A stretch of DNA of 64,000 nt. It comes from Paenarthrobacter nitroguajacolicus JCM 14115 (lineage in GTDB: Bacteria; Actinomycetota; Actinomycetes; Actinomycetales; Micrococcaceae). How positions within the stretch are numbered: position 1 is the stretch's first letter; the number at the start of each line of letters is the position of its first letter. Shown in pieces: positions 11,030 to 21,356 of the stretch. The notes under the pieces are model-generated. The model saw only the letters and a list, made by a program, of their open reading frames with translations, had not been told where the DNA came from and did not search any database. The stretch is taken from positions 1 to 64,000 of the forward strand of contig BBFS01000003.1 of assembly GCA_001313365.1 (NCBI GenBank), in the 5' to 3' direction. The position numbers and the translations under genes were made by a program.

Positions 11030-11385
11030 TCACAAACCGCCGGGCCGGGTGTCGCGGCCAGCCGGATCGAAGTCGAACTTAGCCCCCCCGCAAGTTCATC
11101 GGTATCGATTTCAGCCAAAAGCACGCCCTCGGTATCACGCAAGGGGCCTGCGAGGACAACCCCCAACGGGGGGGAAATGATGACGCTTCCGCCGCCTATG
11201 AGAACCGTGTCGGGGGGGTCGTCGTCCTAGACGGGGGGGTGGACATCCTCCGGGTAATCGGAACGGGCGAGATATTGATTGGCGTTGGTAACAAAGCATC
11301 GTCCTTCGAGTGCTATGTGTTTCATAGTGGCTTGCCACTGCTCTCGGTCATCAACGGCGGGTGCGCACCAGGCCCTCCCGCCGAT
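11030..11385 (-). pseudogene. Nitrilase (carbon-nitrogen hydrolase) C-terminal remnant
   Basis: Read on the minus strand, this gives APAVDDREQWQATMKHIALE, then GRCFVTNANQYLARSDYPED, then GGGSVIISP, GVVLAGPLRDTEGVLLAEID and the tail DFDPAGRDTRPGGL-stop (TGA at 11030). This matches the C-terminal third of plant/bacterial nitrilases. The N-terminal part with the catalytic Glu, Lys and Cys is absent: upstream sequence (11390-11450) shows no nitrilase features and the ketoacyl synthase follows. An in-frame TAG lies in one frame near 11230, next to a 7-base run. I take it as a truncated, non-functional gene. Confidence 0.65.
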
Positions 11386-11449
11386 TGTGGGTACTGTTCA
11401 CGGACCTGATCGTCCCATCTGCCTGCCAAGGGCGCGGTGCCGGGCAAGC

Positions 11450-12695
11450 TCAGTTCTCGCTGAATATCAGGCTGACATTTTGGCCGCCGAATCCGAAGGA
11501 GTTGGAGAGTGCTGTGGGAGGCGTTCCGCGGCGTTGTTCGGTGACAAGGTCAAGCCCGATCCCGGGGGGGTCCACGTTTCCCGGGTGAAGGTTGCGGGTG
11601 GGTGGGATGACTCCCCGTGCGACGCTCCGGGCCGCGATGATGGCTTCGACGGCGCCGGCGGCCCCCCCGAAAAGGTGGCCCAGGGAGGCCTTGGGGGCAG
11701 TCACCGGAATGGTGTCGCCGAAGATGGCTTTGATGGCTTTTGCTTCCGCCAGGTCCCCCCAAGGTGGTGCCGGTTGCGTGGGCGTTGACGTGGCCCACGT
11801 CAGCCGGGCTCATCCCGCGTCGCCGAGGGCTTTGGTGATGGCGGTGATCTGGCCTTCGCCGTCGTCCGCTGGTGCCGTCATGTGGAAGGCGTCCGAAGCG
11901 ATGCCCACGCCGCGCAGCACGGCATGGACAGTGGCGCCGCGGGCTGTGGCGTGGTCGGCACTTTCCAGCACCATGATGCCCGCGCCCTCGCCCAGGACGA
12001 AGCCATCGCGGTCCGAGGCAAACGGGCGCGATGCAGAGGCGGGGTCCTCCGTGATCGTTGAGAGCGCCCTCGTTTGCAGGAAAGCGGCGACAGTGAAGGG
12101 CGTTATTGCCGCTTCAGCACCCCCGGCAATGACCACGTCGGCCTCGCCTGAACGGATCAATCTGGCGGCCAGGGCGATTGCTTCGGCGCCCGAGGAGCAC
12201 GCCGAGACCGGAGTGTACGAGCCGGCCTTGGCGCCGTAACGGATGCTGACAGCCGCGGCGGGGGGGCCGTTGGCCATGAGCATCGGCACTGCCCGCGGGG
12301 GGGAGACGCGGCGCTGGCCGCGGTTCTCCAAGGTGTCGTCCTCCCGTAGCAGCGTGCCGATTCCGCCCACGCCCGTTCCTACCGCGACGGCCAGCCGGGT
12401 GCCGTCAACCCGGGGGGCGAGCCGGCGTCTGCCCCAGGCTTCTTCCGCGGCAACCAGGGCGGCTTGCTGAACCCGGTCCAGTCTTTTGGCTTCGACGGCG
12501 TCAAGTCCGGTGGCTGGTCGATGGCCATGGGTGCGGCGACGGTGACGGGGGGAGCCCGCTGCCCCCGCAACATATCCGGCTCGACATCCCGCACCCCTGA
12601 ACGGCCTCAAGGAGGGCGGCCCACGTGGTGTCGGCGGTGCCTCCCAAGGGCGTGGTGGCACCTATTCCTGTCACAGCGATATCTCGTACCTTCAA
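11450..12695 (-). CDS. Beta-ketoacyl-ACP synthase II-like (FabF/KAS II)
   Basis: Condensing enzyme with the thiolase fold. Order: VRDIAVTGIGATTPLGG at the start; RLAVAVGTGVGGIGTL; the active-site Cys in TPVSACSSGAEAIALAARLI; FVLGEGAGIMVLE; the first catalytic His in NAHATGTTLGD; the second in KASLGHLFGGAGAVEAI; and LSNSFGFGGQN at the end. All three catalytic residues (Cys, His, His) are present. Frames change near 12500 and 11800. The likely start is TTG at 12695, six bases after AAAGGAG. It stands alone, without ACP, malonyl transferase or reductase genes, and is divergent from a TetR gene. It might serve a secondary lipid or polyketide-like step, or be an extra FabF. Confidence 0.85.
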
Positions 12696-12707
12696 GACAA
12701 CTCCTTT

Positions 12708-12726
12708 TCTTGTATGGCATACAAGA
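12708..12726. promoter_or_regulatory. Perfect palindromic operator between FabF and TetR genes
   Basis: Nine-base arms TCTTGTATG and CATACAAGA around a single G. It lies 13 bases upstream of the TTG of the ketoacyl synthase and is the natural binding site for the divergent TetR protein. Confidence 0.7.
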
Positions 12727-12737
12727 TAACTCGATAG

Positions 12738-12752
12738 TTGTATGAAGTACAA
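12738..12752. promoter_or_regulatory. Second, imperfect copy of the TetR operator
   Basis: TTGTATG followed by AAGTACAA repeats the TTGTATG-n-CATACAA pattern with two mismatches; its centre is 28 bp from that of the perfect site. It lies just before the TetR start, fitting autorepression. Confidence 0.5.
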
Positions 12753-12760
12753 TTTCTTGC

Positions 12761-13365
12761 ATGGTTACAGGGAGCAAGGGGAAACGACAGCCGGGAGGCC
12801 CGTCGCAGGCCCGGGGGACACTCGACCAGGGGGCCGGATTCTGGACAGCGCGGTAAAGCTCTATCTGGCCAACTCTTCGGGTGAGGTGAGTGTGGCTGCG
12901 ATTGCTGCAGATGCCGGAGTATTCCCAAACCAAGTGACCTACTACTTTGGTTCCAAAGACTCGCTGTTCATCCATGCAGCTTTCCTGTCACTCCTCCACG
13001 ATGCGGAGCGTGTTGAGGCGATCGGCCACAGCGCGCGGAACCCTGAGTCATTTCGAAGGAACATGGCCCGCACGGCGCTGATGCTCCCGTCAATGCCGCT
13101 GGTGGTGCGTGCCCTGGCGGTGGGAACGTCCCGGCCGGCCCTGGCTTCGGTGGTGGATCAGCATCTGAATCTGCTCTTCCGGCAGTCCGAGCGTTACTTG
13201 GTCCGCCTTCTGAAGCAACGGCAATGGGAAGTGGAACGGCCCGTGCCGGTGGAAACCAGGACCTTTTGGAGCGCAGCCTTCGGAGCCACCCTCCTGTCCC
13301 AGGCCGGCGTCACGGGATCCGGCAGCGACGTGGACCTGGCCGGCACCCTGACTGTCTGCGCATAA
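12761..13365 (+). CDS. TetR-family transcriptional regulator
   Basis: Probable repressor of itself and the ketoacyl synthase. The helix-turn-helix reads ARILDSAVKLYLANS, VSVAAIAADAGVFPNQVTYY, FGSKDSLFIHAAF. The ligand domain follows (RNMARTALMLPSMPLVVRAL, HLNLLFRQSERYLVRLLK). I prefer ATG at 12761, whose frame gives MVTGSKGKRQPGGPSQARG and joins the rest after one indel near 12835; the ATG at 12742 would overlap the second operator and lacks a ribosome site. About 200 residues. Confidence 0.8.
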
Positions 13366-13639
13366 GTGCGGGGGCCGACGGGAGGCTCCTAAAACGCCAG
13401 CGCCTGTCCCGTGGACTTCAGAATGATTATCCGTAATGGCGACCCAGCTGCCTAACACGGGGCGAAACGTCGATGGGGCATAGCAATTCGGCAGGAAGCC
13501 CTCCACGTACTGGCGTGGCCGACGCAGCATCCAGGGCAATGGAGCACCGGCGGAAAATAGGTGGGATGCGACTGCCGGCGGTCGCCTTCGTAGCCGGCAT
13601 GTTTGCGCACATTGACCTCTGTTGCAGTTTTGGGCTAAA
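13366..13639. other. Gap without a convincing gene
   Basis: No protein with family features is seen on either strand. Several stops interrupt all frames. The following surface-protein gene seems to lack its 5-prime end, so this stretch may contain the junction where it was lost. Confidence 0.5.
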
Positions 13640-15718
13640 GACCCGTTGTGCCGTTGCTTAATTCCACAACGGCACAACTGAACGCGGCCGCAACTCAAAG
13701 CGACGGCCGGGGCCGATACGCCATCGAAGCTGCGACCGGCACTTACACCTTGACCCCCCCTTCCGCACCCGGATACAACGACGGCGTCCCAGTCGCTTGA
13801 CCCTCTCAGACGGCGAGACAACCACTACACCACTGAAACTCGGAGCCACCACCGCCACGACAGGAACCGTCACCGGCACGATCAGCAGCTCCCGGGCCGG
13901 CTTGGCAGGCGCCACGGTCGCCATCTCCAAGGGGGGGCGCAGGAACTCGAACGCACAATGAGCGATGCTTCCGGCAGGTACGTTTGTGTGGACGTGCTCG
14001 CGGGCACGGGCTAGACGGTCACGGCCACCAAGAATGGCTACGAACCCGCAACACGCCCTGATGTCACCGTCCAGGCCGCACGGACAGCTACCGTCGACCT
14101 GGCACTTTCCACCACACCGGGCAACACAAAATACGCCATCAACGAAACGTTCGACGATGAAAAAACCGGCACCTTCACGGGTATCACCGTCGAAGACGAC
14201 ACCAACCAAGCCGGCAACAAATACCTGAAGATCGCCAAGACAAGCTCCACCTCAGCGACCCTGGCAGTGCACAATGCACTCGAGCAAAACCTCACCGGAA
14301 CCATCACCATCGAAGCCCGGGTCCAACGCACTTCCACCAACGGCACGCCCAATCAGCTGGCCATGTACTCCTTCACCGAATCAAGCTGGAACCCCACCAA
14401 CCCAGCAGCTTCGACGAACCCCCTCTGCCACCTTCGGCGTCTCCAACGGAAAAACCATCACCCACAATGTCACCGGCTCCAGTTCCATCAAGAACGTCAG
14501 CGACTACAAAACAGGCCAGTGGTACACCATCCGAAACGTCGTCAACCTCGACTCCGGAACCTTCGACTTCTACATCGACAACATGACCACCCCGGTACTC
14601 ACTGGCCAGCCGCTGCGTACTTTGGTGGACGACCTCGACTATTTCAGCTTCTTCATCAACGGCTCGAACATCGGCAACCTGCTCGTGGACTACTTCCGGG
14701 TCAATACCGGTACGCCGTACGACTTCAATGACGCCTCGCTTAGCACCGTTGGAGCAAAGACCGCCGACGGCGAAGTCCAGCTGACCGCTTCGGCGGACGG
14801 CACGTCATACTCCGGGTCAGTTGACCCGTACACCCGGAACGTGACCATCAAAGCAGTCCCAAACAGCGCCTTCGCCAAAGTCACCATCAACGGCATCACC
14901 TCAACCAGCAGTGACTTAGTGGAAGTCCCGCTGAACGAAGGGGGGGCACAGGACGACTCTGTCATCATCACAGACGTCCCTGTCGTCGTCCTCGCCGAGG
15001 ATGAACAACCAGAAGCTACGTTGTCTCGATCTCACGCACCAACCCGAACCAATCCACACACCTAAGAAACCTATCGCTCGGCGGTCTCGAAATCTTGCCT
15101 GCCTTTGCGCCTGAACGACAGGGCGATGACGAGTCCTACCAAGTCGTCGCGGAACTGGAATCCACTGTGACCGCCGTCAAATTGATATGGGAAGCCGGCT
15201 GGACCGGGCAACAGATCCACGTCAACGGCAACGCCATGCCAGCAGGCACAACCGAAACGACCGTTAACCTCAAAGACGGCGAAAACATCATCCATATCGC
15301 CGCCAGCTCGTACCCGGGCGATTTCGGCAGCTACGTCATCAAAGTGACTCGGAAAGCCGCCGCCCAACCATGGGAACTGAAGGGTTTCACCGCCCCCCCG
15401 TCGATATGAACAACGTGTGGAACACCGTCAAGGGGGGGCAGCACCGTTCCTCTGAAATTCGAAATGTTCGACCACGGAGTGGAAATCACGGACACAGCTA
15501 AGGTCAAGGGATTCACAGCGACACCCGTACAGTGTCCCGGCGCCGGCATCTCAACGGACGACGTCGAGTTCCTGACAACAGGTGGTACCCAGCTCAGCTA
15601 CCAGGACGGGCAATTCCTCCAGAAATGGCAAACACCCAAGAAACCCGGCAGCTGCATACAGGTCACCATGACCGCCGGCGATGGATCGCAGTTGCAGGCC
15701 AACTTCAAAATCAAGTAA
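13640..15718 (+). pseudogene. Secreted multidomain surface protein, C-terminal part (PxKF domain)
   Basis: Rebuilt over many frame changes. In order: a carboxypeptidase-regulatory-like beta domain (RYAIEAATGTYTLT, APGYNDG); a second one (AGATVAISKG, SGRYVCVDVLAGT, TATKNGYEPATRPDVTVQAA); a laminin G-like domain (YAINETFDDEKTGTFTGI, GQWYTIRNVVNLDSGTFDFY, FSFFINGSNIGNLLVDYFRV); linker repeats; a cadherin-like beta-sandwich (NLSLGGLEILPAFAPE); and a C-terminal PxKF domain (VPLKFEMFDHGVEI, SYQDGQFLQKWQTPKKPGSC, LQANFKIK-stop). No start codon with a signal peptide is seen, so the catalytic or N-terminal part is missing or lies beyond recognition. Such architectures occur on secreted polysaccharide-acting enzymes. 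It precedes GH43 and GH78 genes, which fits. Confidence 0.7.
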
Positions 15719-15845
15719 CCGAAGACCTAGGGACCCCGAGTACTCAGTGCCCGGGGGTTCCTATGTCTCCAGGAGCTGATCATGACCCGAGCGCCAAGGG
15801 ATGCCCTAAGGGACAAGCAGAGCATGGCGGGCCGGCCGTGAAAGT

Positions 15846-15892
15846 GCGTATAGAACGCAGCCGAGAGTCGTCATAGGCTGCGTTCTATACGC
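15846..15892. terminator. Strong hairpin, 17-bp perfect stem
   Basis: Arms 15846-15862 and 15876-15892 (GCGTATAGAACGCAGCC and its complement) with a 13-base loop. It lies between convergent genes, about 130 bases after the surface protein and 40 bases beyond the GH43 stop, and probably ends transcription in both directions. There is no clear T tract. Confidence 0.65.
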
Positions 15893-15933
15893 CTGTCGAC
15901 TCATGCCTTCGCCCCCCCGGTGGAGACAAGAAG

Positions 15934-16942
15934 TCAGAGTAGGGCTGTGTCTGTACCGGATAACAACGTAATGTCGGCGGGGCTGATTTTCACGTCGATT
16001 AGCGCGACCCGTTCATTTGGTGTTTCATTTGGCGCGTGGAAGACGAGGCAGTTCCGGCCGTTGGCCATGTGGAGGATCATCCCGTGTCCCCCCGTTGCCG
16101 GCCCAAAGGGGTTCCTTGCGCTGCACCCAGGGTCCGGTGATCATCCCGCTTTCCGAGGTGGCGACTCCGAGGGTGTAACCGTTTTTTCCGTGGCTCGACC
16201 AGAGCATTCGTAGCGGGGGGGACCCCGGTGACTGAACCACGAAAGGTCCGTCCGTGAATCGTGGGTCTTTCGCGAGATTCAGCTCCTTCGGAGGTTCGAC
16301 GCCGTCGGGGGAAACTCAGCGGTACGCTCCAGTCGGCCGAAGATGCCGCGAAGAGGAGACGGGGGGGTCCCTGCCGGGCCCTTAAGGTCAGCTGCCAGTC
16401 GAAGTGCATACATCTCGCCATCAGAGATTCCGGTTTCGCCGCCAGGGGTGCCTTCGGCACCGCGACCGTAAATGAGCCACGGGTCACCATCAGCATCCAT
16501 GTGAAGGGTCCCGTCGACGCATGGGTGTCCGTCCGGAGTGACCGGGCCATCGCTCCACGGCTCGAATGGACCGGTCGCCTCATCTGAGACAAGTACCGCT
16601 ACCCCCCCTCGCGGGCGAGTATGCGCCGAATTTGCAAAGGTCGCGAACAGGTAGAAGCGGCCATCATGGGCATGCACCTCCGGGGCCCAGAACTGTGTAT
16701 CCGACCAGAACCCGGCAGGTGGTCGGAACGCAGGAAAGGGGCCATTCCAGTTCATCAGATCATCGCTGATGTAGCAGTCGAACCCAGTAGCCCGTCCACT
16801 CCACGGGTTGTCATCAGTGGTCCCGAAGAGGACAAACCGATCCGGCGTCGGCTCCAGAATAAACGGATCCCGCATGCGTATTTCGGATAGGCGCCGAGAG
16901 GCGACCGAAGTCGAAGGGGGGGGTTTCTGGGGTGGTTTCCAT
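15934..16942 (-). CDS. Glycoside hydrolase family 43
   Basis: Five-bladed propeller glycosidase (arabinofuranosidase/xylosidase type). The catalytic-base Asp is in MRDPFILEPTPDRFVLFG; then FDCYISDDLMNWNGPFPAF, FWAPEVHAHDGRFYLFATF, HPCVDGTLHMDADGDPWLIY, GISDGEMYALRLAADL, TDGPFVV, LRMLWSSHGKNGYTLGVA and HGMILHMANGRNCLVFHAPN. It lacks a signal peptide, so it acts inside the cell on imported oligosaccharides. Frames change near 16330, 16220 and 16100; the restored stop is TGA at 15934. ATG at 16942 is followed by METTPETP. Neighbours are a sugar symporter and an alpha-rhamnosidase on the same strand. Confidence 0.82.
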
Positions 16943-17068
16943 GGGATCTTAATTGTCCTTTCGAACGGCAGGATGGGTACAGCAGGGACCTGAGCGCGGC
17001 GGAACTCGTCGGTGAAGGTCTGAATTGTAATATCTCACCGCGATCCATCGTTACCCTTGTTTGGCTCT

Positions 17069-18314
17069 TCACCTGACGCGGCGCACCAACAGGATGGTCA
17101 AGGAGGAGAGCAGTGCCGCCGCAGCCAGGAGGATGAAAAAGGGAACGTACGCATCGGCGGATGTCAGAATGAGCGCTCCAAGGATGGGAACCACGAGGCC
17201 AGGTGCAGTAGTTGACACTTGATAGACCCCCCCATAGCCTTGGCGGCCTGCGTCGCTCCGGGATAACAGATGCTGCGATCGCCACGTCGACGGTAAGGTA
17301 AAAGGACTGTCCGACAGTCAAGACAAGGAATGCGACCATGAACCAGTCGCGGTCGGGCTGATGGCGGCAACTGCGAATCCGATGGCGCACACAATGGCTG
17401 CCGCAACCACGAACAGTTTGCGTCGTCCGAGCCTGTCGGAGAGCCATCCCGATGCCGCGAAGCAGAAGATGGCCACTGGGGTGCTGAGCGCGGTGACGGC
17501 CGCATAGTGCGCTGCCGCGTCTTGCACTTCCAAGTGCACCGCATCTATGAGGAAGTAGGTTGCATACGTCTGCAGGCCTACCATCGAGATGCCAAAGAGA
17601 AAGCGGCTGATCCAGTTCCATGCAAAATCGCGATTCTTGACCGGGTTGATAAAGAAGCTGCCAAAGAACTCCCTGATGCCAAACCGGGTAAGAGGAAGGC
17701 CAGACCGAACGACGTCGGCGTCTCCGACGAAGAACACGAGCGCGATCACGAACACGAATGCGACGATGCCCGGAACAGTCATCATCAGGACAGGGTTGGT
17801 GACATTCTGGCTTGCGAAGGTCACTCCACCCAGGACTACCAGGGAAGTGACCAATCCGATTCCCCCGGAAACGCGGCCGCGGAGGTGCTCGGGGGGGATC
17901 AAATCCGGAATTAGAGCGAAGAAGCTGGAGATAGCTGCACTGAAGCCCAGTTGTGCTATACCCCACCCGATTGCCACGACTGCAATGTTGGGGGGCTAGA
18001 CCGCATACAACCCCCCCGCCGACTAGCATGAGTGCTGCCCCCCCGGCGACGAGCCAAGGCTTCCGGCGGCCGAATCGACCCCGGGTGCGGTCGGATAGAG
18101 AACCGAAGAATGGCGCGCCGAGCACGGCCAGCACCGATCCGATGAGCAGGATTGATGAGAGGCCGAGGGTCTTGCCCTCAGGGTCGAGGCCGAACACCCT
18201 TATCGACATACTGATTATTGGTGGCGTGAGGGCGGCGAAGAAGATTGCACCAGCTGCGACGATCAGCGCAGCGCTTAGCGCAGTGGAGCGTCTACCAGGA
18301 ACTGGTTCCGTCAA
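17069..18314 (-). CDS. MFS sugar transporter
   Basis: Twelve-helix major facilitator likely importing oligosaccharides for the rhamnosidase and GH43 enzyme. N-terminal helices include ALIVAAGAIFFAALTPPI and the loop motif GSLSDRTRGRFGRRKPW; the middle has FFALIPDLIPEHLRGRVSG and VTSLVVLGGVTF; the second half has GWLSDRLGRRKLFVVAAAIV. The restored end is LLSSLTILLVRRVR with TGA at 17069. Frames change near 17990 and 17340 and again near 17240. The start is probably TTG at 18314 after AAGGAGGAG. The SDRTRGRFGRRKPW loop resembles the GPH symporter group as well. Confidence 0.8.
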
Positions 18315-18426
18315 GGCTGAGGTCTCCTCCTTCCGCTCTTGTATCGTTTCATGTTGTTGGGGGGACGGACACAGGAACTCCTTTGTTCGGGCGAAAAGTG
18401 TGTTGGGTCAAGCGGTGGTTGAGTCG

Positions 18427-21228
18427 TTACGTTAAGGAGCCGCAACGCGTGGCCAAGGGAATATCCTGAAGACCTATGTTGCGTACGTGAAAGCCTGAGG
18501 CGAGTGTCTCTTCGGCACCCTCGATACGGATGTGGGCGCGCGCATTTGGCGGCACTGTCAATTCGAGCGTTGCGGTGGATTCATTACGGGACCAGGCAAT
18601 TTCAATCAACCCGTAGAGCGAGTCGATGTGGGCCTGGACATCCTGTAGACCGACTGAGAAGTCGGGAGCAACAGAAAACTCGCGATATCCCGGCAGCACC
18701 GGTTCGACGCCAGCGACGCGGCGGAAAAGCCAATCGTCGACGCAGCCGAAGGCGTAGTGGTTCATTGAGACAGTTCGGGCGGTTCCATCGGCAGCCACCG
18801 CATCCCAGGACTCCCACATGGTGGTCGCACCGTGATCGACTTCATATAACCAGGATGGTGATTCGGACTGCCAGAGTACCCGGGTTGCGAGCTCGCTGTA
18901 GCCGGCGTCATGCAGCACGTCCAAAAGGTAAGGCACGGAAACGAAGCCCGTGTCGAGCCGGTTACCGTTTTCGCTGATTAGACGTGCAAGATGAGCGGCT
19001 GTGCTGGCGCGGAGCTCATTTGGGATCACGTCGAAGGCGAGCGCGAGGACATATGGGCCTGCAGGTCACACGTCAGCCTGCCGTCGCTCTTTACGTACTC
19101 GTCGATGAACGCGGCGCGGATGTTGGATCGGCGGACGTCGAACGCGTCTGCCTCTGATGGACGTCCAAGAACACGAGCGATATGACCGAGCAACTGCAGA
19201 GAGCGGATCTGGAACATGGGAGCAATAATTTCGCTCGTGAGCTGGGGGGGAGCAATGCCTATTGCTTCATGGAACGGCCTGTCGAGGAGCGTGCTGGGGG
19301 GGGCTAGCCAATCACCAAAGTGGTCGCCAGTGTTGTACAACAGCGCCTGGTTCTTGCGTCGTTGTTCATTCAGCGAGGCATCTTCCAGCTCGGCGGGGGG
19401 GACTTCGCTGGCCGCAGTTCGCGCTTGGTAGTCGACCCACGCCAGCATCGCTTCGTAGTTTTCCTCCAGAACGCGTTGGTCGGCATATCGCTCATATAGA
19501 ACCCAGGGGGACGATGACAATGGCGTCGCTCCATCCCGCTGCTGCGACGATCGCACCGAGGCCTTCCCCCCGGTCTGGGCTTGAGTGCGATCAAAGGGTG
19601 ACCGCGGTGAGTAGATGGGTACGCGCCCATCCGGCAATTGATCGGCGCGGAGGTTGTGCAACCATCGGGTCAAGAAGCTAGCAACGTGGGCGTTGTTGGT
19701 AGCCGACGGGGGGCGAACACCTGGATGTCGCCACTCCATCCAGCCCGCTCCCGCTGTGGGCAGTCTGTCGGTATCGACAGGAAATTTCCGCGTTGGCTCC
19801 ACACCGCATTCTGGTGGAGCTTGTTTAACCGCGCGTCCGAGGTGTGGATGCTGCCGGCCGTTTCCAGGTCGCTTCCCAGTACGATCCCTCGAACATTTTC
19901 GTTGGTGGGGGCCGCAGTAAGCCCGGTTATCCTTACGTATCGGAAGCCATGAAATGTAAAACTGGCTCATATACCTCGCCACCGGGCAAACCAGCCGCGA
20001 TATAGACGTCGGTCTGTTCTTTGTTGATGCCCTCAATGTTGACAAACCATGCCCCCCCTTGGGGGATCCAGCACCTCGGTGTGCTCTAAGGACACCATGG
20101 TGCCGGCGGGCAGCTGGGGGCATCACCAGCCTGACTCGACCTGTGATGACCTGCCCGAAGTCGACGATGAATCCCGAGTCCTGATTGCCTGACACGTCGA
20201 TCGGCTGGAGGTCGGCGACACGACGCACAGGCTCGCCATAGAAGGACGCCAGCATCGAGAGATCATCCCCCCCGAGGACGGTCACGGCCGACCATTCGGA
20301 ATCGTCGAAACCCGGTGCAGACCAGCCCTCGATAATCGCACGGCGGTCGAAGCGTTCACCGATGAAAAGATCTGCGTACTCGTGAGGTCCCACGGCGCTT
20401 CGAACGGTGTCGTCCGATGCGAAAACCGCGTGATCGCCGTTCGTGTAGTCGATTTCGAGCTGCCAAATCGCGGCGGTACTGTCACCCCCCCACTGAGCGC
20501 TGGATCCCGTAAGACCTATCCGGCCTGCCCACCAACCATCCGCCAGGGTAAGGGCGAGGATGTTCTCACCCGCCCGCAGCGCAGCGGTGATGTCATAGCA
20601 CTGCACAGAGGTGCGCTGCTCGTAGCTATCGAAACCCGGAGCAAGAACCTGATCATCGGCCGGCATGCCGTTGACTTGCGCTTCGTAAATACCGCGGGCA
20701 GTTGCATACAACCGCGCGCGCAAGACCGGGGGGGCTTCCAGGACGAACCGCTGCCTTAGCAGCTGAGTGGGTCGGAGGCGATCAATGATCGAGCCGTCCG
20801 GCTGCCGCCCCATAACCCAATCAAACAAGCTCCATCGCTCGACGGTGGTGGGCACCTGCACCGGTTCAACCACCGGGCTTGCCAGTCTGAGGCCTGCAAC
20901 AGCCCTGTCTCAAACCGACCGCCACTCCACTCACTCGGCTCATCACCTAGCGAGGACCATGTCCTAACGCGCCAGTCGTAAACGCTGTTCGATGACAGAG
21001 GCGCACCGCCATAGACGATATGAACAGACGCGCCTGTGTCACGGCGTTCCTTCCCCCCCACAGCAGCAAACCAGAGGACGCTTCACGGACCTCGATCTCG
21101 TAGCCAGTCTGGACGACACCCGGCTCGGTCGTGTCCATCCTCCAGGAGAAGCGCGGCGCCGATACGCCTAGACCTAGCGGCGATTCCAAGTACTCCACTC
21201 GCAATCTCGTACAGCTGTGTTCGGCCAT
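18427..21228 (-). CDS. Alpha-L-rhamnosidase, GH78
   Basis: Removes terminal L-rhamnose from plant glycans and glycosides. Domains in order: N-terminal fibronectin-like domain (LRVEYLESPLGLGVSAPRFSW, NSVYDWRVRTWSSLGDEPSEW); the rhamnosidase N domain (RARLYATARGIYEAQVNG, LAPGFDSYEQRTSVQCYD, LTLADGWWAGRIG); the (alpha/alpha)6 domain with PQRERAGWSGDIQVFAP (frame-restored), FLTRWLHNLRADQLPDGRVP, TGDHFGDWL; and the C-terminal part TMWESWDAVAADGT, NHYAFGCVDDWLFRRVAGV. About 930 residues, usual for GH78. ATG at 21228 follows AAGGAGCTGAC. No signal peptide, so cytoplasmic. Many frame changes (about 20990, 20850, 20110, 19700, 19520, 19030) coincide with 7-base C/G runs or single deletions. Divergent from a TetR regulator. 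Confidence 0.88.
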
Positions 21229-21297
21229 GTCAGCTCCTTCGCTTCGCCTGTCGGCTGCCGCACGATGCGCAAGGACAGCCCGGAATAGATCCTAAAA

Positions 21298-21327
21298 GAT
21301 AAAAACCAAGGATGCAAGGTTTTTATC
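21298..21327. promoter_or_regulatory. Palindromic operator in rhamnosidase/TetR divergent promoter
   Basis: Perfect 10-bp arms GATAAAAACC and GGTTTTTATC separated by 10 bases. It lies 70 bases upstream of the rhamnosidase start and 30 bases upstream of the TetR start, the expected place for the operator of that regulator. Confidence 0.7.
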
Positions 21328-21356
21328 GTGGAGGACCATCAGCTAACGTAGACGTC

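Noticed and set aside
16755..17060. C-terminal extension of the sugar transporter frame towards 16755
   Set aside because: It arises from a frame break; the restored frame ends at 17069 with a normal transporter C-terminus, and the extension overlaps the GH43 start.
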